Assembly (NCBI GenBank): GCA_028698995.1
Contig: JAQVVM010000003.1
Coordinates: forward strand, 1 to 64,000
From: Bacteroidales bacterium
GTDB taxonomy: Bacteria; Bacteroidota; Bacteroidia; Bacteroidales; PXBB01
Direction of reading: 5' to 3'
Length of the DNA: 64,000 bases
Each line of letters starts with the position of its first letter. The stretch's first letter is position 1. Made by a program: the position numbers and the translations under genes. This document shows, one piece after another, positions 29,029-37,458 of the stretch. Under the pieces are notes generated by a model that worked only from the letters and a program-made list of their open reading frames with translations, searched no databases and was not told where the DNA came from.

Positions 29029-29949
29029 ATGAATTCAAATCAAACATTTTTGACACCTCCATACCTGCAATCAGGAGATACTGTAGGAATATGCGCACCT
29101 GCAAGAAAAATTTCTCCTGATGAGCTTCAAAATGCTGTTTCAATTTTGAAAAGCTGGGGTTTAAACGTTGTGTTTTCTCCACATTTGTTTAAAAGTTTAA
29201 ATCAATTTTCGGGTAGTGACAGTGAAAGGGCTATTGATTTTCAGGGGCTTATTGATGACGTTGATATTAAAGCCATCTTCTGTGCACGTGGTGGTTATGG
29301 AAGTGTCAGAATTATTGACAAGATAAATTTTTCGAGTTTTATCAGAAATCCGAAGTGGATTGTGGGTTATAGTGATATAACAGTTTTTCATGCACACATT
29401 CACCGCCATTTTTCTACAGAGACCTTGCACGCTGCAATGCCTATAAACATGACCACCGACGGCATCACACCCGATGCTCTAAAAACTATGAAATCGGCCC
29501 TTTTTGGAGATGGTTTAATTTATAGTACAAATTCTCATCCTTATAACAAGCAAGGAAAAGCAGAAGCCGTAATTACTGGAGGCAATTTGTCCGTTATTTA
29601 CAGCCTGATGGGCAGTAGTTCTGATGTGGACACAGAAAATAAAATTCTTTTTATTGAAGACCTTGATGAATACCTTTACCATATTGACCGTATGATGATG
29701 TGCCTTGAAAGAGCAGGAAAACTATACCGTTTAGCAGGTCTTATTGTAGGTGGAATGAACAAAATGAACGATAACAGCATACCCTTTGGAAAAAGCCCTT
29801 ATGAAATCATTGCTGAAATAACCGAAAAATACAACTATCCTATCTGTTTTGATTTTCCTGCCGGACACTTTAATAATAACAATGCCCTGATTCTGGGAAG
29901 AAGAATCTCAATGAATGTTATGGAAAATGCTTGTGAAATAAGATTTTGA
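29029..29949 (+). CDS. LD-carboxypeptidase (peptidase family S66)
   Basis: 306 residues. The N-terminal domain has GDTVGICAPARKISP (~16-30) and ARGGYGSVRIID (~86-97). The nucleophile elbow GYSDIT places Ser115. The C-terminal domain supplies the glutamate (EDLDEYLYHIDRM) and histidine (PAGHFNNNNALILG) of the S66 triad. LdcA-type enzymes remove the terminal D-Ala from murein tetrapeptides during peptidoglycan recycling in the cytosol; microcin-resistance MccF is a relative. No signal peptide is seen, consistent with a cytosolic recycling role. Downstream of folB. Confidence 0.9.
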   Translation: MNSNQTFLTPPYLQSGDTVGICAPARKISPDELQNAVSILKSWGLNVVFSPHLFKSLNQFSGSDSERAIDFQGLIDDVDIKAIFCARGGYGSVRIIDKINFSSFIRNPKWIVGYSDITVFHAHIHRHFSTETLHAAMPINMTTDGITPDALKTMKSALFGDGLIYSTNSHPYNKQGKAEAVITGGNLSVIYSLMGSSSDVDTENKILFIEDLDEYLYHIDRMMMCLERAGKLYRLAGLIVGGMNKMNDNSIPFGKSPYEIIAEITEKYNYPICFDFPAGHFNNNNALILGRRISMNVMENACEIRF

Positions 29950-29956
29950 TAAAACT

Positions 29957-30478
29957 TTACTGCGTTTTTTTGACAACAATCTGAGGGGTTCTAACAGTAT
30001 TACTTTCATTTAGAGCTCTGTCAACAATATAAAAATCAAACAAAATGGTATCATAAAGAGAAACAGGATTAAAGATATCCAGTTCTATTTCAATTTCTCC
30101 TTTTATAGCTTTATTATTCCCTGTTGGTGTTATAACCGGCAGCCGTACATGGAAAGGCTGTGGCAATTCAATTCTTACGATCTGCCCGTTCTGAACTTCA
30201 TTATAAAAAATAAAAAAATTGTAATAATAATCTCCTCCTCTTTGATAAGGGGGTAAAGTATCTCCTGTTGCCAAACCAATGTCTCCATCTCCATCAGTAA
30301 ATGAAAACATGAGCTGACCTTTCACATCAATTCCATTTTCATTTGCAATTTTAGTGAAGCTGACATACTCAATATGAGGCACAATAGGATATTCTTCTCG
30401 TTTCAGACAGGCCGAAAAAGCAATAAGCAAAAGCACCAAAAAAATCCCATATTTTCCTTTTCTAATTCCTTTAAACAT
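29957..30478 (-). CDS. Predicted lipoprotein of unknown function
   Basis: 173 residues. A lipoprotein signal ends at FSAC (~22-25). The rest is a single beta-rich domain with FSFTDGDGDIGLATGD (~58-73), reminiscent of acidic calcium-site loops, and RALNESNTVRTPQIVV near the end. The product probably sits in the outer or inner membrane, facing the periplasm or surface. I do not recognise a catalytic family. It converges on the LD-carboxypeptidase gene (7 bp gap) and is divergent from the downstream barrel protein gene. Confidence 0.75.
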   Translation of the reverse strand: MFKGIRKGKYGIFLVLLLIAFSACLKREEYPIVPHIEYVSFTKIANENGIDVKGQLMFSFTDGDGDIGLATGDTLPPYQRGGDYYYNFFIFYNEVQNGQIVRIELPQPFHVRLPVITPTGNNKAIKGEIEIELDIFNPVSLYDTILFDFYIVDRALNESNTVRTPQIVVKKTQ

Positions 30479-30495
30479 CCAAACATTATTTAAAG

Positions 30496-30503
30496 CAAAT
30501 TTA
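30496..30503 (-). promoter_or_regulatory. -7 box TAAATTTG
   Basis: Minus-strand TAnnTTTG match 17 nt before the ATG of the 173-residue lipoprotein. Confidence 0.45.
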
Positions 30504-30555
30504 TGAATAAATATTTAATTGGTTTTATAAACTTACGACTTCAAAAATAATTGTT

Positions 30556-30563
30556 TAACTTTG
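30556..30563 (+). promoter_or_regulatory. -7 box TAACTTTG
   Basis: TAnnTTTG match 32 nt before the ATG of the outer-membrane barrel gene. Confidence 0.45.
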
Positions 30564-30595
30564 TAATCAATTTATTATAAAAAATCAAAAATATC

Positions 30596-31351
30596 ATGAA
30601 AAAATCTCTTTTTATACTTGTACTATTATTTGGATTTGGTCTTGTATTGACTGCTCAAACTGAAGTTGAGGAAATAAATCCGGACACCATCAACGGTAAA
30701 CAAAAAATGCGACATGAAGATTACTTAATCAGCGACATATTTTCTGACATCTGGCAGCAAACGCCAGTGGGATTAAAACCAGCCTCGGTTAATCGGGGAT
30801 TTAATGCCAGTATTTTAATGGATAATCCTCTGGGAAAATCTAACTTTTCTGTTGCCTTTGGAGTGGGTTTGAGTTTTCACAATCTTTACAGCAACAGTAT
30901 TCTGAAACGTGAGCTTGACACACTTAACCGTTATACAGGAAACACTGAGTTCATTGAAATTGAAGATAAATACAATTTCCAGAAAAACAAACTTACCCTT
31001 ATGTACATTGATATTCCTGTTGAATTTCGTTTCAGGACCAAAAGTGTAACCGACAATTTTAAATTTGCTATTGGTTTTAAAGCCGGTTATAATGTTAAAA
31101 ATTACACCAAATACGCCGGTGATCAGCTTGATGGAACTTTAAACCAAGATGGAACTGCTGCCACAATCAAAACAAAAGATTTTAATATTCAGAATATTGA
31201 AAGAATTCGCTATGGCATCACAGCACGTATTGGTTATGGCAAATACAATCTTACTGCTTATTATGCTTTAACACCCCTGATGACCAAAGGAAAAAGCAAA
31301 GGAGATGAAATGTTTCCAATATCTGTAGGGATTGCTTTTTCTCCTTTTTAA
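30596..31351 (+). CDS. Outer-membrane beta-barrel protein
   Basis: 251 residues: a signal peptide (MKKSLFILVLLFGFG...LTAQ), an extended periplasmic N-terminal region, then alternating amphipathic beta strands (SVAFGVGLSFHNLY, LMYIDIPVEFRFR, FAIGFKAGYNVKNY, YGITARIGYGKYNLTAYYAL) and an aromatic C-terminal residue (VGIAFSPF), as expected for a porin-like barrel of the OMP_b-brl family. It resembles PorT-family annotations in general fold, but I see no feature that identifies it as the T9SS component PorT. Cargo or role unknown. It converges with the membrane-protein gene downstream. Confidence 0.8.
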   Translation: MKKSLFILVLLFGFGLVLTAQTEVEEINPDTINGKQKMRHEDYLISDIFSDIWQQTPVGLKPASVNRGFNASILMDNPLGKSNFSVAFGVGLSFHNLYSNSILKRELDTLNRYTGNTEFIEIEDKYNFQKNKLTLMYIDIPVEFRFRTKSVTDNFKFAIGFKAGYNVKNYTKYAGDQLDGTLNQDGTAATIKTKDFNIQNIERIRYGITARIGYGKYNLTAYYALTPLMTKGKSKGDEMFPISVGIAFSPF

Positions 31352-31367
31352 ATAATATTGTTTGCTA

Positions 31368-31991
31368 TCAAGCTCTGAGCAGAAGCAGGTAAAATAAAAA
31401 TCCCATAAAGCCGACACCCAAAATAAAGCCGGAATATACTTGTGCTTGGGTGTGGGAGTTTAATTTCAGACGGGCAAAGCCAATAAAGCCGGCTATAAGA
31501 ACCATTGCAGCAATTAAAACACCCATATTAATTGACAGATATATAGAAATTCCTGTAAACGTTCCTAAAAGTCCACCAATACCAATCATGTGGGCAGATA
31601 TTTTCCACCAGAAATTTATTACCAATGCAAGGATAACAAGGCAGGTTGAGCCCAGCACAATAAAATAAATAACAGAAGGCAACTGAAATTTCCGAAGAAT
31701 ATAAAAGGTTGAGAAATAAAAAATAATGGTTATGATATAAGGAATAATTCTGTCTTTTTTATTTTCCATCTGAAAATCACTAATCAGCCCTCGCATTTTC
31801 AGAAAATAAATCATTATTACAGGCAACACAACCGTGTTGATAAATATAAGCCCCAACAACGTTAACTTGGCCTTCAAGGGTATAGAGTACGACACATAGG
31901 TTTTAATCTGAAATAGAATAAGCAGTCCATAAGTGGACATTAAAAGAGGGTGAAACAAAATCGAAATAATACGAGCCAATACTTTCTCCAT
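31368..31991 (-). CDS. Six-span membrane protein with PAP2-like C-terminal signature
   Basis: 207 residues from the ATG at 31991, chosen because MEKVLARIISILFHPLL begins a typical N-terminus, sits 10 bp after rpoN's stop and avoids a 28-residue overlap with rpoN. It has about six hydrophobic spans. The last part, LNSHTQAQVYSGFILG, resembles the SxxH-containing region of PAP2-type lipid phosphatases, but the full set of PAP2 catalytic motifs is not obvious, so it may be a degenerate relative. The protein is in the inner membrane. It follows rpoN, probably in one transcript. Confidence 0.7.
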   Translation of the reverse strand: MEKVLARIISILFHPLLMSTYGLLILFQIKTYVSYSIPLKAKLTLLGLIFINTVVLPVIMIYFLKMRGLISDFQMENKKDRIIPYIITIIFYFSTFYILRKFQLPSVIYFIVLGSTCLVILALVINFWWKISAHMIGIGGLLGTFTGISIYLSINMGVLIAAMVLIAGFIGFARLKLNSHTQAQVYSGFILGVGFMGFLFYLLLLRA

Positions 31992-32001
31992 GTTTTTTTC
32001 T

Positions 32002-33486
32002 TTAAAGTTCTTTACGCATACGCGCAACAGGTATATCCAACTGCTCGCGATATTTTGCCACCGTACGCCTGGCAATGTTATAACCTTTTTCCTTCAGAAT
32101 ACTGCATAATTTATCATCCGTCATGGGCCTTTTTTTATTTTCGTTTGAGACACATTCTTTGAGGATATTTTTCACTTCAATTGTTGAAACTTCTTCTCCA
32201 CTCTGAGTTTGCAAAGACTCTGAGAAAAAAGATTTTAGAGGAAAAATGCCATAGGGTGTTTCAACATATTTGCTGTTGGCAACACGCGAAATAGTTGAAA
32301 TATCCAATTCCACTTTATCGGCAATATCTTTGAGAATCATTGGTCTGATAAGATTATAGTCTCCCGATTTGAAAAAATCTCCCTGAAATTCCATAATAGC
32401 ATCCATGGTTAAAAGTAATGTAGCCTGTCTTTGTTTAATGGCATCAATAAACCATTTTGCTTTTTCTATCTTGTCTTTTACAAAAACCTGAGTGTCTTTT
32501 AACTTATCATTTTTTTTCTGATTTGCCATCTCTTTCAGCATTTCATTATAGGCTTTGCTGATTTTAAGATCTGGGGCATTTTTGGAATTGAGAGAAAGTA
32601 CCAGTTTGGTGTCTTCAATTTTAATGGTAAAATCCGGAGTAATATAATGAAGGCTTTTATCCTGTCCTGAATGGGTATTTCCCGGCTTGGGATTGAGTTT
32701 CCTAACTTCATCCATGGCATCTTTCATTTGTTCTTCGCTCAGGTTGTGCTTTTTAATAATTTTATCAAAATGTTTTTTTGAAAATTCCATAAATGATTTA
32801 TCTATAATGGCCATGGCATTTGCAAGAGTAATACAGGGATTATTCTGAAATTTCCTCTTCAACTGAAGGTATAAACATTCCTTAAGATTGCGGGCACCAA
32901 CCCCGGGAGGGTCAAATTCTTGAATAACAGTTAAAGCATCTTCAATTTCTTCGTATGTGACCATAATATTTTGGAAAGCAAGATCATCAACGATGGCTTC
33001 CAACTCCCTTGTGAGGTATCCAGAATCATCAAGGGTGCCAATGAGATGCCTGCCGATGTTGTATTTTTTTTCGTCGCTTACAGCAAGACCTAGCTGCTCC
33101 ATTAGGTAATCCTGAAAACTAATACCTGAGGAATGGGGCATTTCTTTTCTTTCTTCATCAGGGCCAGTGTTGCTTATGTTAAGTTTGTAATTTGGAACAT
33201 CATCATCATCATCAAAATACTCTTTGTATTCGTCTAAAGATACTTCTACAGGAGCATCTTCAAGAAAATCATCCTCTTCAGTTTCCTCATCAAAAACTTC
33301 TTCATATTCTTCATTAAAATCATCTTCTTCCTCATCTTTACCTTCCTCCAATGCAGGGTTTTCTTCAATCTCCTGCTTTATTCGTTCTTCCAAAGCTACT
33401 GTTGGAATTTGTATGAGCTTCATCAACTGTATTTGTTGTGGAGAAAGCTTTTGTAATAGTTTGAGTTGTTGTGTTTGTTTGAGCAT
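32002..33486 (-). CDS. rpoN: RNA polymerase sigma-54 factor
   Basis: 494 residues. Region I (residues 1-49; Gln/Leu-rich LKQTQQLKLLQKLSPQQIQL) contacts activators and the fork. An acidic region II follows (~50-105, mostly Glu/Asp). The core-binding region (~120-300) precedes the DNA-binding region, which ends with the RpoN box ARRTVAKYRE (472-481) that recognises the -24 element. Sigma-54 directs core polymerase to -24/-12 promoters and needs an AAA+ enhancer-binding protein; none is encoded in this window. It sits downstream of asnS and upstream of the six-span membrane gene, in one minus-strand group. Confidence 0.93.
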   Translation of the reverse strand: MLKQTQQLKLLQKLSPQQIQLMKLIQIPTVALEERIKQEIEENPALEEGKDEEEDDFNEEYEEVFDEETEEDDFLEDAPVEVSLDEYKEYFDDDDDVPNYKLNISNTGPDEERKEMPHSSGISFQDYLMEQLGLAVSDEKKYNIGRHLIGTLDDSGYLTRELEAIVDDLAFQNIMVTYEEIEDALTVIQEFDPPGVGARNLKECLYLQLKRKFQNNPCITLANAMAIIDKSFMEFSKKHFDKIIKKHNLSEEQMKDAMDEVRKLNPKPGNTHSGQDKSLHYITPDFTIKIEDTKLVLSLNSKNAPDLKISKAYNEMLKEMANQKKNDKLKDTQVFVKDKIEKAKWFIDAIKQRQATLLLTMDAIMEFQGDFFKSGDYNLIRPMILKDIADKVELDISTISRVANSKYVETPYGIFPLKSFFSESLQTQSGEEVSTIEVKNILKECVSNENKKRPMTDDKLCSILKEKGYNIARRTVAKYREQLDIPVARMRKEL

Positions 33487-33544
33487 GGCTAAAAATTTTG
33501 TCTAATTTACTAAATAAACTAAACGAAAGCAAGTAATTTCTTAA

Positions 33545-34951
33545 TTAAAAATCAGCACTGAGTGGTGCTCTCGGGAAAGGAATAACATCCCTGATATTTG
33601 ACATGGCAGTAACAAAGAGCATCAACCTTTCGAATCCAAGACCGAAGCCACTGTGGGGTGCTGTACCAAATTTTCGTGTTTCAAGGTACCACCAGAGTGT
33701 TTTTTCATCAATTCCCATTTCATGAATCCTGTTCGATAGCTTATCATAATTTTCTTCTCTTTGTGAACCGCCTATGATTTCTCCTATTGTAGGGAACAAA
33801 ACATCCATAGCCCTGACGGTTTTTCCATCGTCGTTCTGTTTCATATAAAAAGCTTTAATATCCTTTGGATAATCGGTAAGAATAACCGGTTTTTTAAAAT
33901 GTTTCTCAACCAGATAACGTTCATGTTCAGATTGTAAATCTACGCCCCAGCTTACAGGAAACTCAAATTTCTGATCTGATTTTTCTAAAATATCAATCGC
34001 AGCAGAATAGGTCAGTCTTTCAAATTTAGTGACTGCCACAAAATTTAAGCGCTCAAGCAAAGATTTATCATACATTTTATTAAGGAATTCCAAATCATCC
34101 ATGCAATGCTCCAAGGCATAATTAATGAGATATTTCAGAAATTCTTCTGCAAGATCCATATTGTCATGAATATCATAAAAAGCCATTTCCGGTTCTATCA
34201 TCCAGAATTCGGAAAGGTGGCGGCTTGTGTTAGAATTCTCAGCCCTGAATGTTGGTCCAAAAGTATATACAAGACCCAACGCCAGAGCCCCCAGTTCTCC
34301 TTCGAGTTGTCCCGAAACTGTAAGATGGGTTGGTTTTCCGAAAAAATCCTTCGAATAATCTATACTGCCATCTTCCTGTCGTGGCGGATTGTTCATGTCT
34401 AGAGTTGTGACATTAAACATGGATCCGGCTCCTTCACAGTCACTTCCTGTAATTATTGGTGTATGCATCCAGAAAAAACCCTTTTCATTGTAGAATTTAT
34501 GAATGGCAAAAGCCATGGCATGCCTTATTCTGAAAATAGCACCAAAAGTGTTGGTACGTATTCTCAGATGGGCATTTTCCCTTAAAAATTCCAGTGTATG
34601 GCCTTTCTTCTGAAGTTGATAAGTATTCACATCTGCTGTACCATAAAGAGTTATACTTTCGGCAATAATTTCAACGGCTTGTCCCTGTCCCTGTGAACTT
34701 GTCAAAATACCTGTTACTGAGATGCAAGAACCTGTAGTTATGTCTTTAAGCAAGGACTCGTTAAATTTATTATTATCCACAACTATCTGTAAATGGTGAA
34801 TTATTGAACCGTCATTGAGTGCAATAAAAACAACATTCTTACTGTCTCTCTTGGTTCTCACCCAGCCTTCAACCTTAACCTGATTGTTAATATACGGATT
34901 CGGATCACTTTTTATAAGATCAATAATTTTTATGCGTTTCATTATCTTCAT
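33545..34951 (-). CDS. asnS: Asparagine--tRNA ligase
   Basis: 468 residues from the ATG at 34951. A TACTTTTG -7 box at 34972-34979 would start the transcript near or inside the first ATG (34969), so I prefer a start at 34951 (or 34942). Domains: an N-terminal OB-fold anticodon-binding domain ([13 protein letters not shown]...FIALNDGS), then a class II catalytic core with motif 2 ([21 protein letters not shown]) and motif 3 ([12 protein letters not shown]). It lacks the GatCAB dependence needed by indirect Asn-tRNA routes. The enzyme charges tRNA-Asn in the cytosol. It lies upstream of rpoN in the same orientation. Confidence 0.95.
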   Translation of the reverse strand: MKIMKRIKIIDLIKSDPNPYINNQVKVEGWVRTKRDSKNVVFIALNDGSIIHHLQIVVDNNKFNESLLKDITTGSCISVTGILTSSQGQGQAVEIIAESITLYGTADVNTYQLQKKGHTLEFLRENAHLRIRTNTFGAIFRIRHAMAFAIHKFYNEKGFFWMHTPIITGSDCEGAGSMFNVTTLDMNNPPRQEDGSIDYSKDFFGKPTHLTVSGQLEGELGALALGLVYTFGPTFRAENSNTSRHLSEFWMIEPEMAFYDIHDNMDLAEEFLKYLINYALEHCMDDLEFLNKMYDKSLLERLNFVAVTKFERLTYSAAIDILEKSDQKFEFPVSWGVDLQSEHERYLVEKHFKKPVILTDYPKDIKAFYMKQNDDGKTVRAMDVLFPTIGEIIGGSQREENYDKLSNRIHEMGIDEKTLWWYLETRKFGTAPHSGFGLGFERLMLFVTAMSNIRDVIPFPRAPLSADF

Positions 34952-34971
34952 TTTTTTATTCTTTATCATTG

Positions 34972-34979
34972 CAAAAGTA
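34972..34979 (-). promoter_or_regulatory. -7 box TACTTTTG (asnS)
   Basis: Minus-strand TAnnTTTG match 20 nt before the preferred asnS ATG. Its position makes the longest possible asnS start (34969) unlikely. Confidence 0.5.
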
Positions 34980-35050
34980 ATAATTAAATTTAAGTCATTT
35001 AATTTATATCTTTTTGACTTTTTTATATGGAAATAATAGGTTTAACCCGT

Positions 35051-35074
35051 ATTCAGCATAAGAAAATGCTGAAT
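35051..35074. repeat. Perfect 9-bp inverted repeat
   Basis: ATTCAGCAT-AAGAAA-ATGCTGAAT could form a hairpin in either transcript or bind a dimeric regulator. It lies between the divergent asnS and T9SS-gene promoters. Confidence 0.5.
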
Positions 35075-35231
35075 CGATAAAGATTTATTTCCAATGCTTT
35101 TCAAAAAAAACATTGGATAAATCATATCGGGGTTACCCTCATGAAATCATTAGTTCGTTTTTACAAAACTCCTAATAATTAATTCGGATTTAATATTATC
35201 GCGTTTTTTTTGATAATTCGGAGTTTTTTAT

Positions 35232-35239
35232 TATTTTTG
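35232..35239 (+). promoter_or_regulatory. -7 box TATTTTTG
   Basis: TAnnTTTG match 32 nt before the ATG of the 631-residue T9SS gene. Confidence 0.45.
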
Positions 35240-35271
35240 AAAAAAAAGTTATTAACATTAATTTTATTAAG

Positions 35272-37167
35272 ATGAAAAAGTTATTTTCTCTCTTTTTGGT
35301 TTTGATATTTTTTAATTCTTTTTCAATCAGGGGGCAAAACTCCAAAGTAAGTCCACCTGAAAATGCTCAGGATATAACATACAATGCGGCTGTCAAATCC
35401 GATGTAATGAGCACTGAACTTTTCGGTTCAGTAGGTCAAGAGGCTTCCGGTGTCAAATGGGCCATATCGGTCAGGCTAAGATTTGGTCGCAAACACTATG
35501 GGGCCGACATTGAAGCCATTAAAGAATCATTAATGCAAGAGAAATTTGACTCATATATTCCTTCAGACATAGAAAGCTCAGCCACAGACAAAGCAGTAAC
35601 ACCTGCTATTGGTACTGATTTCGAAGCAAACTGGTCGATGGTGGCGACACCTCCCGATAATTCCATGGCTGTTTCAAACGGGGGGTATATTGTTACAGCC
35701 AACAATGATGGTGTTGAATATTATAATACCTCTGGTTCTTATTTATATTTTAATTATTGGTCTGACTTTTTCAACAACAGCGCCTTAACATCCATGATTT
35801 ATGACCCTAAAGTTATATACGATGCCAGTGCTGACCGATTTGTCATGGCTGTTTTACATGGTACTACTCCTGCCACTTCAAAGGTTTTGGTGTGTTTTTC
35901 AAAGTCAAATAATCCTCTTAACGGCTGGTGGACTTATACTTTGTCGGGAAATCCTTTAAGTGATAACAGTTGGTTTGACTATCCCGGCTTGGGTGTGTCT
36001 AACAATGAAATATATATCACAGGGAATTTGTTTTCTTCTCAAGGCACATTCAATCAAGCTATAATTTATCAAATTCAAAAATCCAATGGTTATTCCGGAA
36101 GCAATATCAATTTTCAGTACTGGCATAGTTTAAACGCCACCCCCTACCCTGCTTTTTCTTTGGTTCCTGCTTCATTGGGGCAAACAGGCTCTTATGGACC
36201 CGGAATATACTTGGTCAGCAGCAAATCAGGTGGCGACAACAGAATAAGGCTTTGGGATATTACAGATGATATGAGTGGAAGCCCCCAAGTTAATTCATAT
36301 ACCATTAACGTAAGCACAGCTTATAGTCCGGTACCCAATTCGTCTCAACCGGGAACAAGCAATACTCTCGATAATGGTGATTGCAGGATTCAAAATGCTT
36401 TTTATCTGAATGGTCTGATTCATTATGTTTTACACTCCGATATAGGGCAAGGCTGGAATGGCATTCACTACAACAGACTTACAATAAGCAACTTATCTAA
36501 CCAATCTGCTACTTTTGGTCTGCAAGGAAGTTATGATTATTCCTATCCGGCAGTAGCTTCTTTTGCAACTTCTTCATCCGACAAATCTGTCATGATTGCT
36601 TTCCTAAGAGCCTCGGGTTCCCTCTATCCCGAAGTCAGGGTCGTGAATTGTGATAACAATATGCAATGGTCGGGTTCTGTGCTTGTAAAATCAGGAGAAA
36701 CCTATGTAAACTTTCTGTCGGGAGACCAACGTTGGGGTGATTACACCGGTATTGCACGGAAACACAACAGTTCAACACCGCGCGTATGGCTTGCCGGCTG
36801 TTATGGAGCCAGTATTCCGAACCAAAATGTTTACAACACATATAAAACATGGGTTGCAGAAGTGTATGGGGGTGCCAGTGCTGATATTAACGAAACAGAT
36901 GCAACTGAAGACGCCCTTTCTGTATTTCCAAATCCTGTATATGATTTTGTTAATGTGCTGTTCACTGTTGATACAAGAGAGGAAGTTACAATAGAGTTAA
37001 ATGATATTGAAGGCCGGTTGATAAAACTTCTATACAGGGACACACCAAAACCCGGAGAAAATAAACTTACTTTTAATAAAGGAGCTTTAAGCAGGGGAAC
37101 ATATTTTGTTACTATTAAAACAACTTCAAAAATTATTAAGAATGAAAGAATTATTATATTTGATTAG
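35272..37167 (+). CDS. Large secreted protein with T9SS type A sorting domain
   Basis: 631 residues. A signal peptide is followed by a ~100-residue N-terminal region and a long beta-rich domain (~115-530) with propeller-like motifs (NWSMVATPPDNSMAVSNGGYIVTANN, DPKVIYDASADRFVMAVLHG), then a T9SS type A sorting domain (~545-631; VFPNPVYDFVNV, LSRGTYFVTI). The central domain is probably a beta-propeller or similar fold; I see no catalytic motif and do not recognise a named family. The 3' end overlaps the start of a small lipoprotein gene by 26 bp. Confidence 0.8.
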   Translation: MKKLFSLFLVLIFFNSFSIRGQNSKVSPPENAQDITYNAAVKSDVMSTELFGSVGQEASGVKWAISVRLRFGRKHYGADIEAIKESLMQEKFDSYIPSDIESSATDKAVTPAIGTDFEANWSMVATPPDNSMAVSNGGYIVTANNDGVEYYNTSGSYLYFNYWSDFFNNSALTSMIYDPKVIYDASADRFVMAVLHGTTPATSKVLVCFSKSNNPLNGWWTYTLSGNPLSDNSWFDYPGLGVSNNEIYITGNLFSSQGTFNQAIIYQIQKSNGYSGSNINFQYWHSLNATPYPAFSLVPASLGQTGSYGPGIYLVSSKSGGDNRIRLWDITDDMSGSPQVNSYTINVSTAYSPVPNSSQPGTSNTLDNGDCRIQNAFYLNGLIHYVLHSDIGQGWNGIHYNRLTISNLSNQSATFGLQGSYDYSYPAVASFATSSSDKSVMIAFLRASGSLYPEVRVVNCDNNMQWSGSVLVKSGETYVNFLSGDQRWGDYTGIARKHNSSTPRVWLAGCYGASIPNQNVYNTYKTWVAEVYGGASADINETDATEDALSVFPNPVYDFVNVLFTVDTREEVTIELNDIEGRLIKLLYRDTPKPGENKLTFNKGALSRGTYFVTIKTTSKIIKNERIIIFD

Positions 37168-37456
37168 TTTGATATTTTTATCTTATAATCTGTCATCATG
37201 CCATAACAGTGTTAAAAGTACAAATGTTGAAGCTGGTGGGGATACTGTGAAAACCCAAATTGAAGTATCTCCTAATTCAACAGACACCATCAGAACTCTG
37301 CCAAATGAAACAGCACTTCCCCAAAGCGGTCAGGCCTCTACAGAAAGTGCAGATCGAAACAATCCAAACAATAATATACGACATGAAGCACCTAGGCACA
37401 ACAGCAATGACCAACACATTATTGACAGCATTAAGAATACGACTAAGAAAAGGTAA
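37142..37456 (+). CDS. Small Ser/Thr/Asn-rich lipoprotein
   Basis: 104 residues from the ATG at 37142, chosen because it gives a clean lipoprotein signal (MKELLYLISLIFLSYNLSSC; lipobox LSSC) and because upstream codons belong to the preceding gene's tail. It overlaps the T9SS gene by 26 bp, suggesting translational coupling. The mature part is polar and low complexity (Ser, Thr, Asn, Pro), with no recognisable domain, and may be an unstructured surface-exposed linker-like protein. It ends 3 bp from the convergent amidase gene. Function unknown. Confidence 0.6.
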   Translation: MKELLYLISLIFLSYNLSSCHNSVKSTNVEAGGDTVKTQIEVSPNSTDTIRTLPNETALPQSGQASTESADRNNPNNNIRHEAPRHNSNDQHIIDSIKNTTKKR

Positions 37457-37458
37457 GT

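Larger units (their letters stand above)
34970..35271. other. Intergenic region, 302 bp, with inverted repeats
   Basis: Divergent space between asnS and a T9SS gene. It holds a perfect 9-bp inverted repeat (35051-35074), a second pair CCAATG...CATTGG (~35093-35118), and promoter boxes for both flanking genes. No gene is seen. Confidence 0.6.

Noticed and set aside
30596-31351. Assignment of the barrel protein as the T9SS component PorT
   Set aside because: Only a general outer-membrane barrel pattern is visible; no PorT-specific segment could be identified, so the name is withheld.
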